Shown here piece by piece: positions 27,150 to 36,107 of a stretch of 64,000 nt of DNA (position 1 is its first letter; each line of letters opens with the position of its first letter). Both the position numbers and the translations under genes were made by a program. This DNA comes from Lentisphaerae bacterium GWF2_44_16. Lineage in GTDB: Bacteria; Verrucomicrobiota; Lentisphaeria; Victivallales; GWF2-45-14. The notes under the pieces are model-generated. The model made no database searches. It saw nothing but the letters and a program-made list of their open reading frames with translations, and had not been told where the DNA came from. The stretch is from positions 1 through 64,000 of the forward strand of contig MHBF01000081.1 in the NCBI GenBank assembly GCA_001803225.1. The letters run 5' to 3'.

Positions 27150-28478
27150 TTGGATACTAAATTCGAACATATAGCGTCAGACTTGATTGAGAACATAAAA
27201 AGCGGTAAATACCGCGATAAGCTTCCTTCGGAAAGGGAACTTGCCAGGGTTTATGATACTACCCCCGTTACAGCCGCCAAGGCGCTGAATTATCTTCAGG
27301 GAAAAAATATAGTCATCAGGAAACGCGGCAACGGCACTTTTCTGAACACCGCTTCAGAAAAGCGCACGACAATCAGGATGTCCATGTCAAATCAGTTCAT
27401 TCATGAGGATATCGAAGAACTGCTTGCAAAGCGCTTCCCTGAATATTCATTCAGTATCACTGCGCCTCTGCGCGGAAACGGCAGAGAGCATTTCAGGAAC
27501 AATGACATCGTATGGCATTCAAGCAGTGTCATGCCGTCCGGATATGACAATCTCTGCCGGCCTCTGCCTTTTTCATTTATCTCGGAAAAAATTGAAAATC
27601 CCGCTTATAACGGAGAGGTTTTCAAGACGCACAGGAGCCACATGCATTATTATGGTCTGACAGTACTTTATTCCCCTGTTCTTCTCTGTTACAACAAGAC
27701 GCTTTTCAGGAAGCTTGGAATCCCTCTGCCGGAGGCCCCTTATACTGTCGTCCGGATATATGAACTCCGCAAAGCGCTTGAAAAGCATAAAAACATATAC
27801 CTTTTTGATGCCGCCAGGATGCATTTTTCGCCAGCGATGAACTGTATCCTGGCAAACCTTCCTTACGGGGCCGCTCTTTCAGAAATGAAATGGGGCAATC
27901 TGAAAAAAGGGCTGGAAATGCTTGATGAACTTTATTCGGAGAGCATTTCCGGTAAAGCGCTGTTTGCCTCCGGGAATGTTTTATTCACATATAGCTGCCG
28001 CCAGACCATAGAAAAATATGTAATTGGCAAATTTGATTTTGAATGGGACATTCTCCCCGTCTTTTATGTGAATGCAGGCTTCTGTACAATTGCCGGAGAG
28101 AGTTGTTTTATTTCTGCCTCCAGTCCTCTGTCTGATGAAGTCCTGCTTCCTGTCCTTGATTTTCTCGTCGGCAAGGAAGTCCAGGATTTCATAGCGGAGA
28201 AACGCTTCGGCATTCCCGTCCTTAAATCTTCCGCTCTGGACAGCATGAAAAACTCTTCATACCGCGATGATTATTTTTTCAGGGAGATACGGAGCATAAT
28301 TTATGAAAACACTCTTTTTGAAAAAGACACGCTCTGGATATTCAGTTCCCTTATCAATGATTATTTCGACAGAAAAGTGACCTTTCAGAAATTCATGTCC
28401 GACACGGAAGCTCTTTTCAGGAGTGACAGGCTTCGGAAAAATGCCAGGGAGAATATTAATTTTAAAATGGAGATATAG
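27150..28478 (+). CDS. GntR-type HTH regulator fused to a solute-binding-protein-like domain (paralogue)
   Basis: 442 residues and colinear with the divergent gene at 25649: HTH with [22 protein letters not shown], wing with [11 protein letters not shown], then a binding-protein-like domain with [20 protein letters not shown] and the late [21 protein letters not shown] block. No signal peptide. The TTG at 27150 is preferred because TGGGAG is eight bases upstream, the alignment with the paralogue begins there and the mapped promoter excludes the farther TTG at 27084; ATG at 27135 remains possible. First gene of the rightward operon, one base before the pseudopilin gene. Effector and operators are unknown. 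Confidence 0.8.
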   Translation: MDTKFEHIASDLIENIKSGKYRDKLPSERELARVYDTTPVTAAKALNYLQGKNIVIRKRGNGTFLNTASEKRTTIRMSMSNQFIHEDIEELLAKRFPEYSFSITAPLRGNGREHFRNNDIVWHSSSVMPSGYDNLCRPLPFSFISEKIENPAYNGEVFKTHRSHMHYYGLTVLYSPVLLCYNKTLFRKLGIPLPEAPYTVVRIYELRKALEKHKNIYLFDAARMHFSPAMNCILANLPYGAALSEMKWGNLKKGLEMLDELYSESISGKALFASGNVLFTYSCRQTIEKYVIGKFDFEWDILPVFYVNAGFCTIAGESCFISASSPLSDEVLLPVLDFLVGKEVQDFIAEKRFGIPVLKSSALDSMKNSSYRDDYFFREIRSIIYENTLFEKDTLWIFSSLINDYFDRKVTFQKFMSDTEALFRSDRLRKNARENINFKMEI

Positions 28479-28479
28479 C

Positions 28480-29193
28480 ATGAAGAAATTCTATAGAGGG
28501 TATGGATGCTGCATGAAATTCATTGCGTTCACGCTTATCGAGCTCCTCGTTGTGATTTCCATAATAGCGATATTGGCGTCTCTTCTTCTGCCCGCATTAG
28601 GGAAAGTGAAGGAGAAAGGCAAAGGCATTGTATGCACCGGAAATCTGAAGCAGCTTGGAAGTGCGTATATAAGTTATTCGGACGATTACAGCGGGAATGC
28701 CATTGACACAGGCTATACTTCCAATTTCATATTCGGGCCGGCCAAAACAGCCGCAGTATTGGATATGACATTGTGTCCATACCTCAATTATACGGTACTA
28801 AGCAGTGTCCTGCCTTCAGCCCCGTCTTCCCTCTGTCCATCGGGAAGACTCGATGGCACTTTTAATGCCAGAAGAGCATCCAGCAATCCCAATCCCAGTT
28901 ATGGGGTTAATACTTACTTCAGGACGTATCAGAATCCGAATTCATCCTATTATTGCAGCCTGATTTCCCGGGTACCCAAACCTTCCATAAGGATTACAAT
29001 GGTCGATGCTACGAATACGATAGTGGACGGATATCCAGGATCCGTCGCATACAATGAGAATATAGCAAGACGGCATACAGGAGGCTCTAATATTTTATTT
29101 CTGGACCAGCATGTAAGCTTCTTGACGGATGCCAAGCTCAAAGAGCTTGGTTCGGGCCCCGGAGGCAATCATGAGAATTGGCATAATAACTGA
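28480..29193 (+). CDS. Prepilin-like protein (type II pseudopilin family)
   Basis: 237 residues. Leader of ~16 residues then [18 protein letters not shown] with the conserved Glu5, [23 protein letters not shown], and a C-terminal [19 protein letters not shown] motif corresponding to the H-x9-DG signature, with Gln in place of Gly. Counterpart of the protein at 23862-24500. ATG 28480 is used (GGAG seven bases upstream, one base after the regulator's stop); ATG 28513 would give a shorter leader. Fifteen bases ahead of the beta-helix gene. Probably exported to the cell surface; whether it builds a pseudopilus or serves as a surface display subunit is unknown. Confidence 0.9.
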   Translation: MKKFYRGYGCCMKFIAFTLIELLVVISIIAILASLLLPALGKVKEKGKGIVCTGNLKQLGSAYISYSDDYSGNAIDTGYTSNFIFGPAKTAAVLDMTLCPYLNYTVLSSVLPSAPSSLCPSGRLDGTFNARRASSNPNPSYGVNTYFRTYQNPNSSYYCSLISRVPKPSIRITMVDATNTIVDGYPGSVAYNENIARRHTGGSNILFLDQHVSFLTDAKLKELGSGPGGNHENWHNN

Positions 29194-29208
29194 AAAAAGA
29201 GGTTTTAT

Positions 29209-32200
29209 ATGTTGAAAAAAGAATGGAAAAAATTACTGGCTGGCATCTGTTTTCTGGGTGGGCTTCTCTTTGCGGACGCTTCGGATTTCACTCCTGACAG
29301 GACGCTTTATGTTTCGGGCAATGGTTCGGATGCCAATGACGGGATTTCCGAAAAAACAGCCTTAAAAACGATAGGAAGGGCCGCCGAACTGGCAAAGCCC
29401 GGGGACCTTGTGATAGTGAAAGGCGGCAAATACCGCGAACAGGTTACCCTGGAGAAGTCAGGTACTCCTGAAAAACCGATTGTCTTTCGTGCGGCTCCTG
29501 ATGAAACGGTGCTCATGACATGGGGATGGGATATCGAAGGATGGAAAAAACTTAAAGGGACGCGTTTTGTTTATGAATCTTCGTTTCCTTATGCCATAAA
29601 CATGTTATGGGAAAAGAGGACTTTAAGCCGCTACCTTGAACTTGAAAGCATGGAGTTGCTTGAGAAACAGCCGGGAGGATTTGTCTTCGATAAGAAAACA
29701 GGGAAGATTTTCATACACGCCTTTGACGGCGGAAATCCCGCATCTGCCGGAATAGTCGCAGTCCCGTACAAGAAGCGCGACGTGAAAGACCCATCGCCTG
29801 TTCCATTCAGTGTCGATGTCGAACAGAATAATATGGACAGTTCCAGATTGAGAATTTTCACGGAACTCAGCGGGATTACGGTAAGAGGGGATTACAATAT
29901 TCTGGAAGGCTTCGAATTCGCATTTTTCCCCGGCGCTGCCTTGATTACGGGAATTACGAATAAAGCATTTAATACCGGATCGGTCCTGAAAAAAAATGTT
30001 GCCTACGGATGTAGCGGAGGATTCCGGATAAGGCATGCCTGTGATGCGGCAATTGAAAACAACCGGGCCTATAAAGCTGATGGTTCGGGCATTCATATCG
30101 GCGGCGGAGCAGGCTCAGATGTAAAGGGAAAGAATAAAAACATTCTTGTCAGCGGCAACTACTTGCTTAACAACGGCCCATGCGCGCCATTCGACGTGCA
30201 AAGGAGAGTAACAAGCGGGCATCCGTTCAGCCTGGCGGTGTATGGCAGGTCGGAAGACGTCCGCTTCATAGGCAATACAGTGATTTCCGACGATCCGTCA
30301 AGGCTCTATGGTACGATGCGTTGCAAGAGTGGTGTATTGGGCAATATGGATGTTTGCGGAAATGTTTTTGTGGGCGGCGGGCCTGTTTTCTATGCGTCAT
30401 CTGGTACTGCCTTGATTCAGAACAATACCGTAATCGGTGGTAATATCCGCTATGACAAAACGCTTGCGGACGGCAGTGAGTACAAACCTGAGTTGAAGGA
30501 TAATCTCTATCTGAATGGCAATAAGGAAAAACCTTGCTTTGCCGACACCTTTTTTTATGATTACCGCCTCAGGAAGGACAGCCCTTTCATAGGGAAGGGC
30601 GCATATCCCGAGGCCGGGCAGATATTGTATGTAAACGTTTCCGCAAAAGACGGAGGCGATGGCTCCTCCCCTGGAAAGGCTTTCAAATCTCTTTCGGCTG
30701 CCCTGGAAAAAGCTGTTCCGGGAAATTGCATTTATATGCTTCCCGGAACTTACGGGGAGAATATTTCCATCGCAAAGAAGAAAAGCGTGACATTGCGCAA
30801 TTACGGCAAGGGAAAAGTCGTACTTGAAAACGCATCGTTCGTCCTGAAGGATTGCGGTAAACTCTGCGTTGACGGAATGATATTCCGGAATTCGAAAGTG
30901 CGGCTTGAGAATTCAGACGGCATGGAATTCCTTCACTGCGTATTTGAAGGAGAGGGGATCGCGGCTGAAAATTGCGGAAGCCTCAAAGCGGTGAACAACA
31001 CATTTGTAAAAAGCAGCCTTTCCGCTCCCGGCGCCCGTCTTGTTCTCAGAAACAATCTCTTCGCCGACTGCAAATCCCTGCCTGTGCAGTCCGACCTCGG
31101 AAAGACAATAAGCGAGAACAATGTATTCTCTGGCGGGAATGCCGGAACGCTGCTGAAGGAATGGAAGGACAGATACAGCGAAGGGCATCCGAGTTTTGCG
31201 GAGAAGGTGAAATTGCAGGACGATTATCTGCTGCCTGATGAGAGTAGGCTTGTCTATTCGGGATTGGGCTGGACCTTTGTCGGGGCACTGGGGCCTGAGA
31301 AGAAAAAAAGAGAGATAATGGTTGAAGAGCTGAAAGCTATGAATGTCCTTCCAGACCGTATCGTGCTGAAATGGTATACGCCGTTCGACTATCCGGACGT
31401 GAGAATCACATGCAAGGACGGAAAGGGAAAGAACATCTGCAATATCGAAGTCAGGCAGGGAGAGTATAAGCAGACGGAAAGAACCAAATGCCTGAAAGGG
31501 TTTGATCCGGAAACGGATTATGAAATTGGTTTTGTTTTTACTAATTCAGGAGGAACGGAGAGAACCGAAAAGAAATTGAAAGTGAGGACGGCGGAAAGGA
31601 AAGAATTTACTCCGAAAACATTGCATGTTTCAAAATCCGGCAACGATACCAATGACGGTCTTTCTTTTGAAAAAGCGAAGAAAACTATCGGAGCTGCACT
31701 GTTTTCTGCCTTGCCCAGTGATACTGTTCTGGTGGCGCCCGGGGTTTATACTGAGCAGAATGAGATTTTCATCGACGGCCTTTCAAAAGAGAAGCCTTTT
31801 ACTCTGAAAAGTGAAAAGCCGGGACAGGCTGTCATATCAGCGGGCAATATACTTGAAAACCTTATCAATATCCAGAATTGTGAAAATATCCTTATTGAAG
31901 GGTTTATATTCACTGACATGTATTATTCCTCAATAGTAAGCGGGATTTTGATAGATAGATCCAAATCGGTATCCATTAAAAATTGCCTTTTCCTGAAAAT
32001 GAAAAATAATGTGAGCAATATATATATGAGAGCCTTAAACTCCTCCGGGATTACTGTCGGCAACTGTGTATTTTACCGCGGTTTTCAGGGAATATGGATG
32101 AGAGACTGCGATGGAGTTGAAATATTTAACAACACATTTCTTGAAAATGCCGTGATAACGTTGGCTGTTGAGAGCGGCAATAATGCCGGGATCAGGATAT

Positions 32201-32553
32201 ATAACAATATATTTATGCAATATGCCGTGTTTCCCAAGAAAAATCCGGCTGTTTATTTCAGGAAAGGAGAGAAAGTGTTTTGCGATTACAATTTATATTG
32301 GAAAGGGGATAACCCTAATTTAAGGATTGCCACTTTCGGCAATGGCTTATGGGATATTTCTGATAAAGACACCGCTGGAGCTTTTGAGGAAGCACAGAAA
32401 AAATACGGAATTGAAAAGCATGGACAGTTTGCCGACCCTCTCCTCAAAGATCCGAAAAACGGCGATTTCAGACTCAAGTCAGGTTCCCCGGCAATCGGCA
32501 AAGGGAAAAATGGTTCCAACATAGGCACTGATATGAGCGTATTTTTAAAATAA
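29209..32553 (+). CDS. Secreted right-handed beta-helix protein with FN3-like domain (paralogue)
   Basis: 1114 residues with an N-terminal signal peptide (LLAGICFLGGLLFADA). DUF1565-like beta-helix modules start at about residues 33 (LYVSGNGSDANDGISE), 473 (LYVNVSAKDGGDGSS) and 805 (LHVSKSGNDTNDGLS); an FN3-like domain (DRIVLKWYTPFDYPD, then DPETDYEIGFVFTN) sits at ~710-800. The order helix-helix-FN3-helix is identical to the protein at 20417-23821. Likely an extracellular carbohydrate-binding or -degrading protein; no catalytic residues are claimed. GAGG ribosome-binding site; twelve bases ahead of the CapA-like gene. Confidence 0.85.
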   Translation: MLKKEWKKLLAGICFLGGLLFADASDFTPDRTLYVSGNGSDANDGISEKTALKTIGRAAELAKPGDLVIVKGGKYREQVTLEKSGTPEKPIVFRAAPDETVLMTWGWDIEGWKKLKGTRFVYESSFPYAINMLWEKRTLSRYLELESMELLEKQPGGFVFDKKTGKIFIHAFDGGNPASAGIVAVPYKKRDVKDPSPVPFSVDVEQNNMDSSRLRIFTELSGITVRGDYNILEGFEFAFFPGAALITGITNKAFNTGSVLKKNVAYGCSGGFRIRHACDAAIENNRAYKADGSGIHIGGGAGSDVKGKNKNILVSGNYLLNNGPCAPFDVQRRVTSGHPFSLAVYGRSEDVRFIGNTVISDDPSRLYGTMRCKSGVLGNMDVCGNVFVGGGPVFYASSGTALIQNNTVIGGNIRYDKTLADGSEYKPELKDNLYLNGNKEKPCFADTFFYDYRLRKDSPFIGKGAYPEAGQILYVNVSAKDGGDGSSPGKAFKSLSAALEKAVPGNCIYMLPGTYGENISIAKKKSVTLRNYGKGKVVLENASFVLKDCGKLCVDGMIFRNSKVRLENSDGMEFLHCVFEGEGIAAENCGSLKAVNNTFVKSSLSAPGARLVLRNNLFADCKSLPVQSDLGKTISENNVFSGGNAGTLLKEWKDRYSEGHPSFAEKVKLQDDYLLPDESRLVYSGLGWTFVGALGPEKKKREIMVEELKAMNVLPDRIVLKWYTPFDYPDVRITCKDGKGKNICNIEVRQGEYKQTERTKCLKGFDPETDYEIGFVFTNSGGTERTEKKLKVRTAERKEFTPKTLHVSKSGNDTNDGLSFEKAKKTIGAALFSALPSDTVLVAPGVYTEQNEIFIDGLSKEKPFTLKSEKPGQAVISAGNILENLINIQNCENILIEGFIFTDMYYSSIVSGILIDRSKSVSIKNCLFLKMKNNVSNIYMRALNSSGITVGNCVFYRGFQGIWMRDCDGVEIFNNTFLENAVITLAVESGNNAGIRIYNNIFMQYAVFPKKNPAVYFRKGEKVFCDYNLYWKGDNPNLRIATFGNGLWDISDKDTAGAFEEAQKKYGIEKHGQFADPLLKDPKNGDFRLKSGSPAIGKGKNGSNIGTDMSVFLK

Positions 32554-32565
32554 GGAAATAAGAAG

Positions 32566-33783
32566 GTGCATCTAAAAGATCTTGATGGCAGGATTCGTTT
32601 CAAAGACAAAAGAAGCGAGGAATTAAAATTGATTGTAACAGGGGATTTATGTCCTATAAATATTGCTGAAAAAAAGCTTATTGACGGCAGAGCGGAAGAG
32701 CTTTTCGGAAACATCTTGCCGGAGCTTCTTGACAAAGATATTTCGGTAACGAACCTTGAAACTGTGTTGACAGGAGCAGATACGCCGATTGTAAAATGCG
32801 GGCCCAATCTGAAAATATCTCCCGATGCCATTGCCGGAATAAATACAGCAGGATTTGACGTTTATACTCTGGCTAATAATCACACGAGGGACTTTGGGGA
32901 CGACGCTTTTCTTGAGACCATGGAACATATCATGAAGAGCGGAAGAAAATATGTCGGTGGCGGTCGTAATCTTGAAGCTGCCGCTAAACCGCTCAGAATG
33001 GAAATCAAAGGATTGAAAATAAGCATTATCAACGCGACTATGCATAATATCTGTGTGGCAGGAAAGAATTCTCCCGGCGCAAATCCTCTTTTACCCGCGA
33101 CCATAGCTGTAACGATAACGCGTGAGAAAAAAGATAATGATTTTGTTCTCGTCATAATACATGACGGCAAGGAGCACATACCTTTCCCGTCAGCGCGCAT
33201 AAGAGAGAATTACCGTGCTTTTGCCGATGCCGGGGCGGATGCTATAATCGGACACCATCCGCATATTTATCAGGGCTTTGAAGTTTATAAGGGGGCGTTC
33301 ATAGCATACAGTCTCGGTAATTTTCTTTTTCCTTCCAGAGATCCAGCGACAGCACCTGATTTCTGGTGGAAGAGTTACGCCTTGAGGCTCCATATAAGCG
33401 CCAATGGTGTTTCAGGGATAGATGTGATCCCTCACAAATTATCTCAGGATGGAAGAATGGAGTTGATGTCCGGCGATGAACGGAAAAACTTTTTAGAGAA
33501 GATCTCAGGATTGAACAAGATTGTTTCTGATGATGAACTATGCGAGCAATATTATGATGCCGCGTCATTGCGTTTTGCTTATTATGAGAAGAAAGTTTCG
33601 GAGCTTATCAAACTGAGGGAAGCTGGCGATACGGCGGGCGAGGCGCATTTCAAAAGTGTTTTCTACTGTCATCACATGCTGACAACGGAAGAACATCTTG
33701 ATGTTCTTCAGAGCATTACCAAAACATATTCGTCTGGTAAAAAACTAATAATACCGGATGATTTGGATTATTACATGAAATAG
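32566..33783 (+). CDS. CapA-family protein (metallophosphatase-like)
   Basis: 405 residues. The PGA_cap family pattern is clear: LKLIVTGDLCPI near the start, VTNLETVLTGADTPIVKCGP, the LANNHTRDFG motif, and a late HHPHIYQGFEVYKGAFIAYSLGNFLF block; these supply the metal-binding D, N and H residues of the calcineurin-like fold. CapA is associated with poly-gamma-glutamate export in Bacillus, but most homologues have unknown substrates, and this one has no signal peptide or anchor. GTG start at 32566 with AAGGA upstream. Last gene of the right arm of the divergent pair and the only one without a left-arm counterpart type. Confidence 0.85.
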   Translation: MHLKDLDGRIRFKDKRSEELKLIVTGDLCPINIAEKKLIDGRAEELFGNILPELLDKDISVTNLETVLTGADTPIVKCGPNLKISPDAIAGINTAGFDVYTLANNHTRDFGDDAFLETMEHIMKSGRKYVGGGRNLEAAAKPLRMEIKGLKISIINATMHNICVAGKNSPGANPLLPATIAVTITREKKDNDFVLVIIHDGKEHIPFPSARIRENYRAFADAGADAIIGHHPHIYQGFEVYKGAFIAYSLGNFLFPSRDPATAPDFWWKSYALRLHISANGVSGIDVIPHKLSQDGRMELMSGDERKNFLEKISGLNKIVSDDELCEQYYDAASLRFAYYEKKVSELIKLREAGDTAGEAHFKSVFYCHHMLTTEEHLDVLQSITKTYSSGKKLIIPDDLDYYMK

Positions 33784-33784
33784 A

Positions 33785-33990
33785 TTGAAGAGAAAGAATA
33801 TGAGTGCGCCAAGCATAGCTGAGAATCAGATAAAGGCAAGGGACTGGTGGAAAATCCTCGCGTCAAAACTGCGGGGACACTACACAATCCGGAGCACCTG
33901 TAAATGGCTTAACAGACGCAGTCAAAAGCGGATGATGGATTCACAGGGAAAAAATACTATGTTTGTTTGTAACTTATTTTTAATTATCTG
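33785..33990 (+). pseudogene. Remnant of a group II intron reverse transcriptase/maturase
   Basis: A short open frame contains WWKILASKLRGHY directly joined to CKWLNRRSQKRMM. In group II intron-encoded proteins the LRGHYxYYG segment and the later KWLNRRSQKR segment are separated by roughly 20-25 residues, so this is the last maturase portion with an internal deletion. Nothing resembling the RT domain (YADD) or intron domain V is visible nearby, so only a scar remains, between capA and pyrF. Confidence 0.6.
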
Positions 33991-34796
33991 TATTGGTTGA
34001 TTGTATCTTTCAATTCGGAAGCGGCATTTCTTGCGGCATCGGCGAAATCATTTCCTGAACTGGCATAGATAATCGCTCTGGATGAATTGATTATCAGGCC
34101 CCTGCCATCTGGTGTTTTTCCTTTTTCCAATACTTTCTGCACATCGCCGCCTTGTGCGCCCACCCCGGGAACAAGGAAAACCGTATTTCCCGCAATCCGG
34201 CGGACTTCGCCCAGTTCGTCGGGACATGTCGCGCCTATTACCAGCAGGACGTTTTTATTGTAATTCCACTTTGTCACGGCGTAACCGGCTATTATCTCGT
34301 ATAACTTTCTGCCGCCGGATTCGAGTTCCTGTATTTCTTTCGAGCCGGGATTGGATGTCCTGCACAGAATGACAACGCCCTTGTCCGCCCTGTCCAGAAA
34401 CGGCTTCATCGAGTCCTCTCCCATGAAAGGGTTTACGGTAACGGCATCGGCTTTATATCTGTCAAAAGCTTCTTTGGCGTACATTTCGGCGGTACTGCCT
34501 ATGTCGCTTCTTTTGGAGTCGAGTATCACGGGAATTTCCGGATATTTTTCACGGAGATAATCCATCGTCATCTGGAGCTGTTCTTCGGCGTTCTGTCCGG
34601 CGTAATATGCTATCTGTGGCTTGTAACAGCAGACAAGATCATGCGTGGCGTCTATAAGCGCCTTGTTAAAATCGAAAATCGGATAGTATGAAGCTTTGAC
34701 GCATTCAGGAAGTTTTTTGATGTCGGGGTCGAGTCCGACGCAGACGAGTGAATCATTGGCGGCCCATATTCTTTTGAGTTTTTCAGAAAATGTCAT
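33984..34796 (-). CDS. pyrF: Orotidine-5'-phosphate decarboxylase
   Basis: 270 residues; last step of UMP synthesis. The group 2 (mycobacterial/long) form is indicated: SLVCVGLDPDIKKLP at the N-terminus, FNKALIDATHDLVCCYKPQIAYY, catalytic LDSKRSDIGSTAEMYA, and C-terminal FLVPGVGAQGGDVQKVLEKG. The frame is open far upstream, but the family begins at the ATG at 34796, which has AAGGA eight bases upstream. No other pyrimidine gene is adjacent. It is divergent from amrS with ~147 bases between. Confidence 0.95.
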   Translation of the reverse strand: MTFSEKLKRIWAANDSLVCVGLDPDIKKLPECVKASYYPIFDFNKALIDATHDLVCCYKPQIAYYAGQNAEEQLQMTMDYLREKYPEIPVILDSKRSDIGSTAEMYAKEAFDRYKADAVTVNPFMGEDSMKPFLDRADKGVVILCRTSNPGSKEIQELESGGRKLYEIIAGYAVTKWNYNKNVLLVIGATCPDELGEVRRIAGNTVFLVPGVGAQGGDVQKVLEKGKTPDGRGLIINSSRAIIYASSGNDFADAARNAASELKDTINQYR

Positions 34797-34943
34797 GGTA
34801 CAATCCTTATAATTAATTATCGCTGTCATACAGAAAGAGAAAATATTTAAGAAAAGCCCAAGTTCAAGAAATATATTGAAAATTGGCGTTATTATGTTAA
34901 ATTCTAAAAAGCGGAAATTGTCGGTATTAACGGAGAATCGCTC

Positions 34944-35915
34944 ATGACAGTTCAATGCGATATATGTCCGCGGCATTGTTCTCTGAACCCGGGGCAGTAC
35001 GGTAACTGCCGGGTAAGGAAAAATGTTGACGGAAAAGTTACCCTCGTTACCTACGGCTATCCGTGCGCGATGCATGTCGACCCTGTGGAGAAAAAGCCCC
35101 TTTTTCATTTTCTGCCGGGCTCCGAAACTTTTTCCATAGCCACCGCCGGATGCAATCTGCACTGCAAAAATTGTCAGAACTGGGAAATATCCCAGTCTTC
35201 GGCGGAACAAGTTTCAGCAACTCACGCTCCGCCCGAAAAAATAGCCGAACTCGCCCTGAAATATAAATGCAAATCAGTAGCATACACCTATACCGATCCC
35301 GTGGTTTTTTATGAGTACGCCTATGACTGTTCGGTGAAAGTCCATGAAGCAGGTTTGAAAAATATACTCGTAACGGCAGGATACATAAATAAGGGGCCCT
35401 TAAAGAAAATAGCTAAATACACAGATGGCGCGCATTTCGATCTGAAGGCTTTTTCTGACAAGTTTTACCGTGAAGTCTGCGGGGCCACTCTCCAGCCCGT
35501 CCTTGACGCGCTTGTCACCGCCAAATCCTGCGGCGTATGGGTGGAAGTCATAAACCTTATCATACCTACCTTGAACGATAAGGACGAAGATATAGCTAAA
35601 CTTTGCAAGTGGGTCAAGGAAAATCTGGGCGGGGAAACCCCGCTGCATATTTCCCGTTTCTTTCCCAATTATCTCATGAAGAACCTGCCGCCTACTTCCC
35701 CGAAAACATTGGAAAACGCCAAGAAAATAGCGAACGATGCCGGGCTTGATTTCGTATATATAGGCAACATAGCCACGGAAAACGGGGAAAATACATACTG
35801 CCCGGGATGTAAAAAACTTCTCATAAAAAGGAGCAGATACGAGATACTGGAAAACAATATAAGCGCCGGAAAATGTCCGGCCTGCAAAAGGGAGATACCG
35901 GGAATATGGACATGA
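34944..35915 (+). CDS. amrS: AmmeMemoRadiSam system radical SAM enzyme
   Basis: 323 residues. A zinc- or iron-binding N-terminal CDICPRHCSLNPGQYGNC block precedes the radical SAM motif CNLHCKNCQNW (~residue 70, CxxxCxxC). The later KYTDGAHFDLKAFSDKFYREVC is typical of the pyruvate-formate-lyase-activating-like AmrS subfamily, and a C-terminal rubredoxin-like CPGCKKL/CPACKRE knuckle pair ends the protein. Generates a 5'-deoxyadenosyl radical; the target of the AmmeMemoRadiSam system is unknown. GGAG eight bases before the ATG. Its stop overlaps the start of the next small gene (ATGA), so the locus is an operon. Confidence 0.93.
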   Translation: MTVQCDICPRHCSLNPGQYGNCRVRKNVDGKVTLVTYGYPCAMHVDPVEKKPLFHFLPGSETFSIATAGCNLHCKNCQNWEISQSSAEQVSATHAPPEKIAELALKYKCKSVAYTYTDPVVFYEYAYDCSVKVHEAGLKNILVTAGYINKGPLKKIAKYTDGAHFDLKAFSDKFYREVCGATLQPVLDALVTAKSCGVWVEVINLIIPTLNDKDEDIAKLCKWVKENLGGETPLHISRFFPNYLMKNLPPTSPKTLENAKKIANDAGLDFVYIGNIATENGENTYCPGCKKLLIKRSRYEILENNISAGKCPACKREIPGIWT

Positions 35916-36088
35916 AAAGAAGAACTTTTTTAAAACTCGCGGGGCTTTTTTCCCTTGCCGCGTTCATCGATTTCTCTAAATTGGCGGCGGAGTTTCCGGG
36001 AAGCTTCTCGACAGAGCTGTCTTATCCGGGAAGAGTGAAGCCTCTTAATGAAGCGGGGATACGTTCAATGGGTAAATGGGCGGGATGA
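35912..36088 (+). CDS. Very small Tat-signal protein in the AmmeMemoRadiSam locus
   Basis: 58 residues. It opens with a twin-arginine signal (MKRRTFLKLAGLFSLAAF), followed by about 30 residues ending YPGRVKPLNEAG...MGKWAG. The start overlaps the amrS stop in an ATGA arrangement, with GGGA eight bases upstream; ATG 35906 is an alternative. Its tiny exported mature part might be a substrate, a maturation partner or a cofactor-bearing peptide of the system; no homologous family is named here. It precedes the AmrB-AmrA fusion by 19 bases. Coding status is supported by the Tat motif and the coupling. Confidence 0.65.
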   Translation: MKRRTFLKLAGLFSLAAFIDFSKLAAEFPGSFSTELSYPGRVKPLNEAGIRSMGKWAG

Positions 36089-36107
36089 GTAAATGGAAGG
36101 GAATATG

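Noticed and set aside
34797-35210. N-terminal extension of pyrF by 138 residues
   Set aside because: PyrF begins at the ATG at 34796 with a good ribosome-binding site; the extension runs through the amrS gene on the other strand and has no family match.
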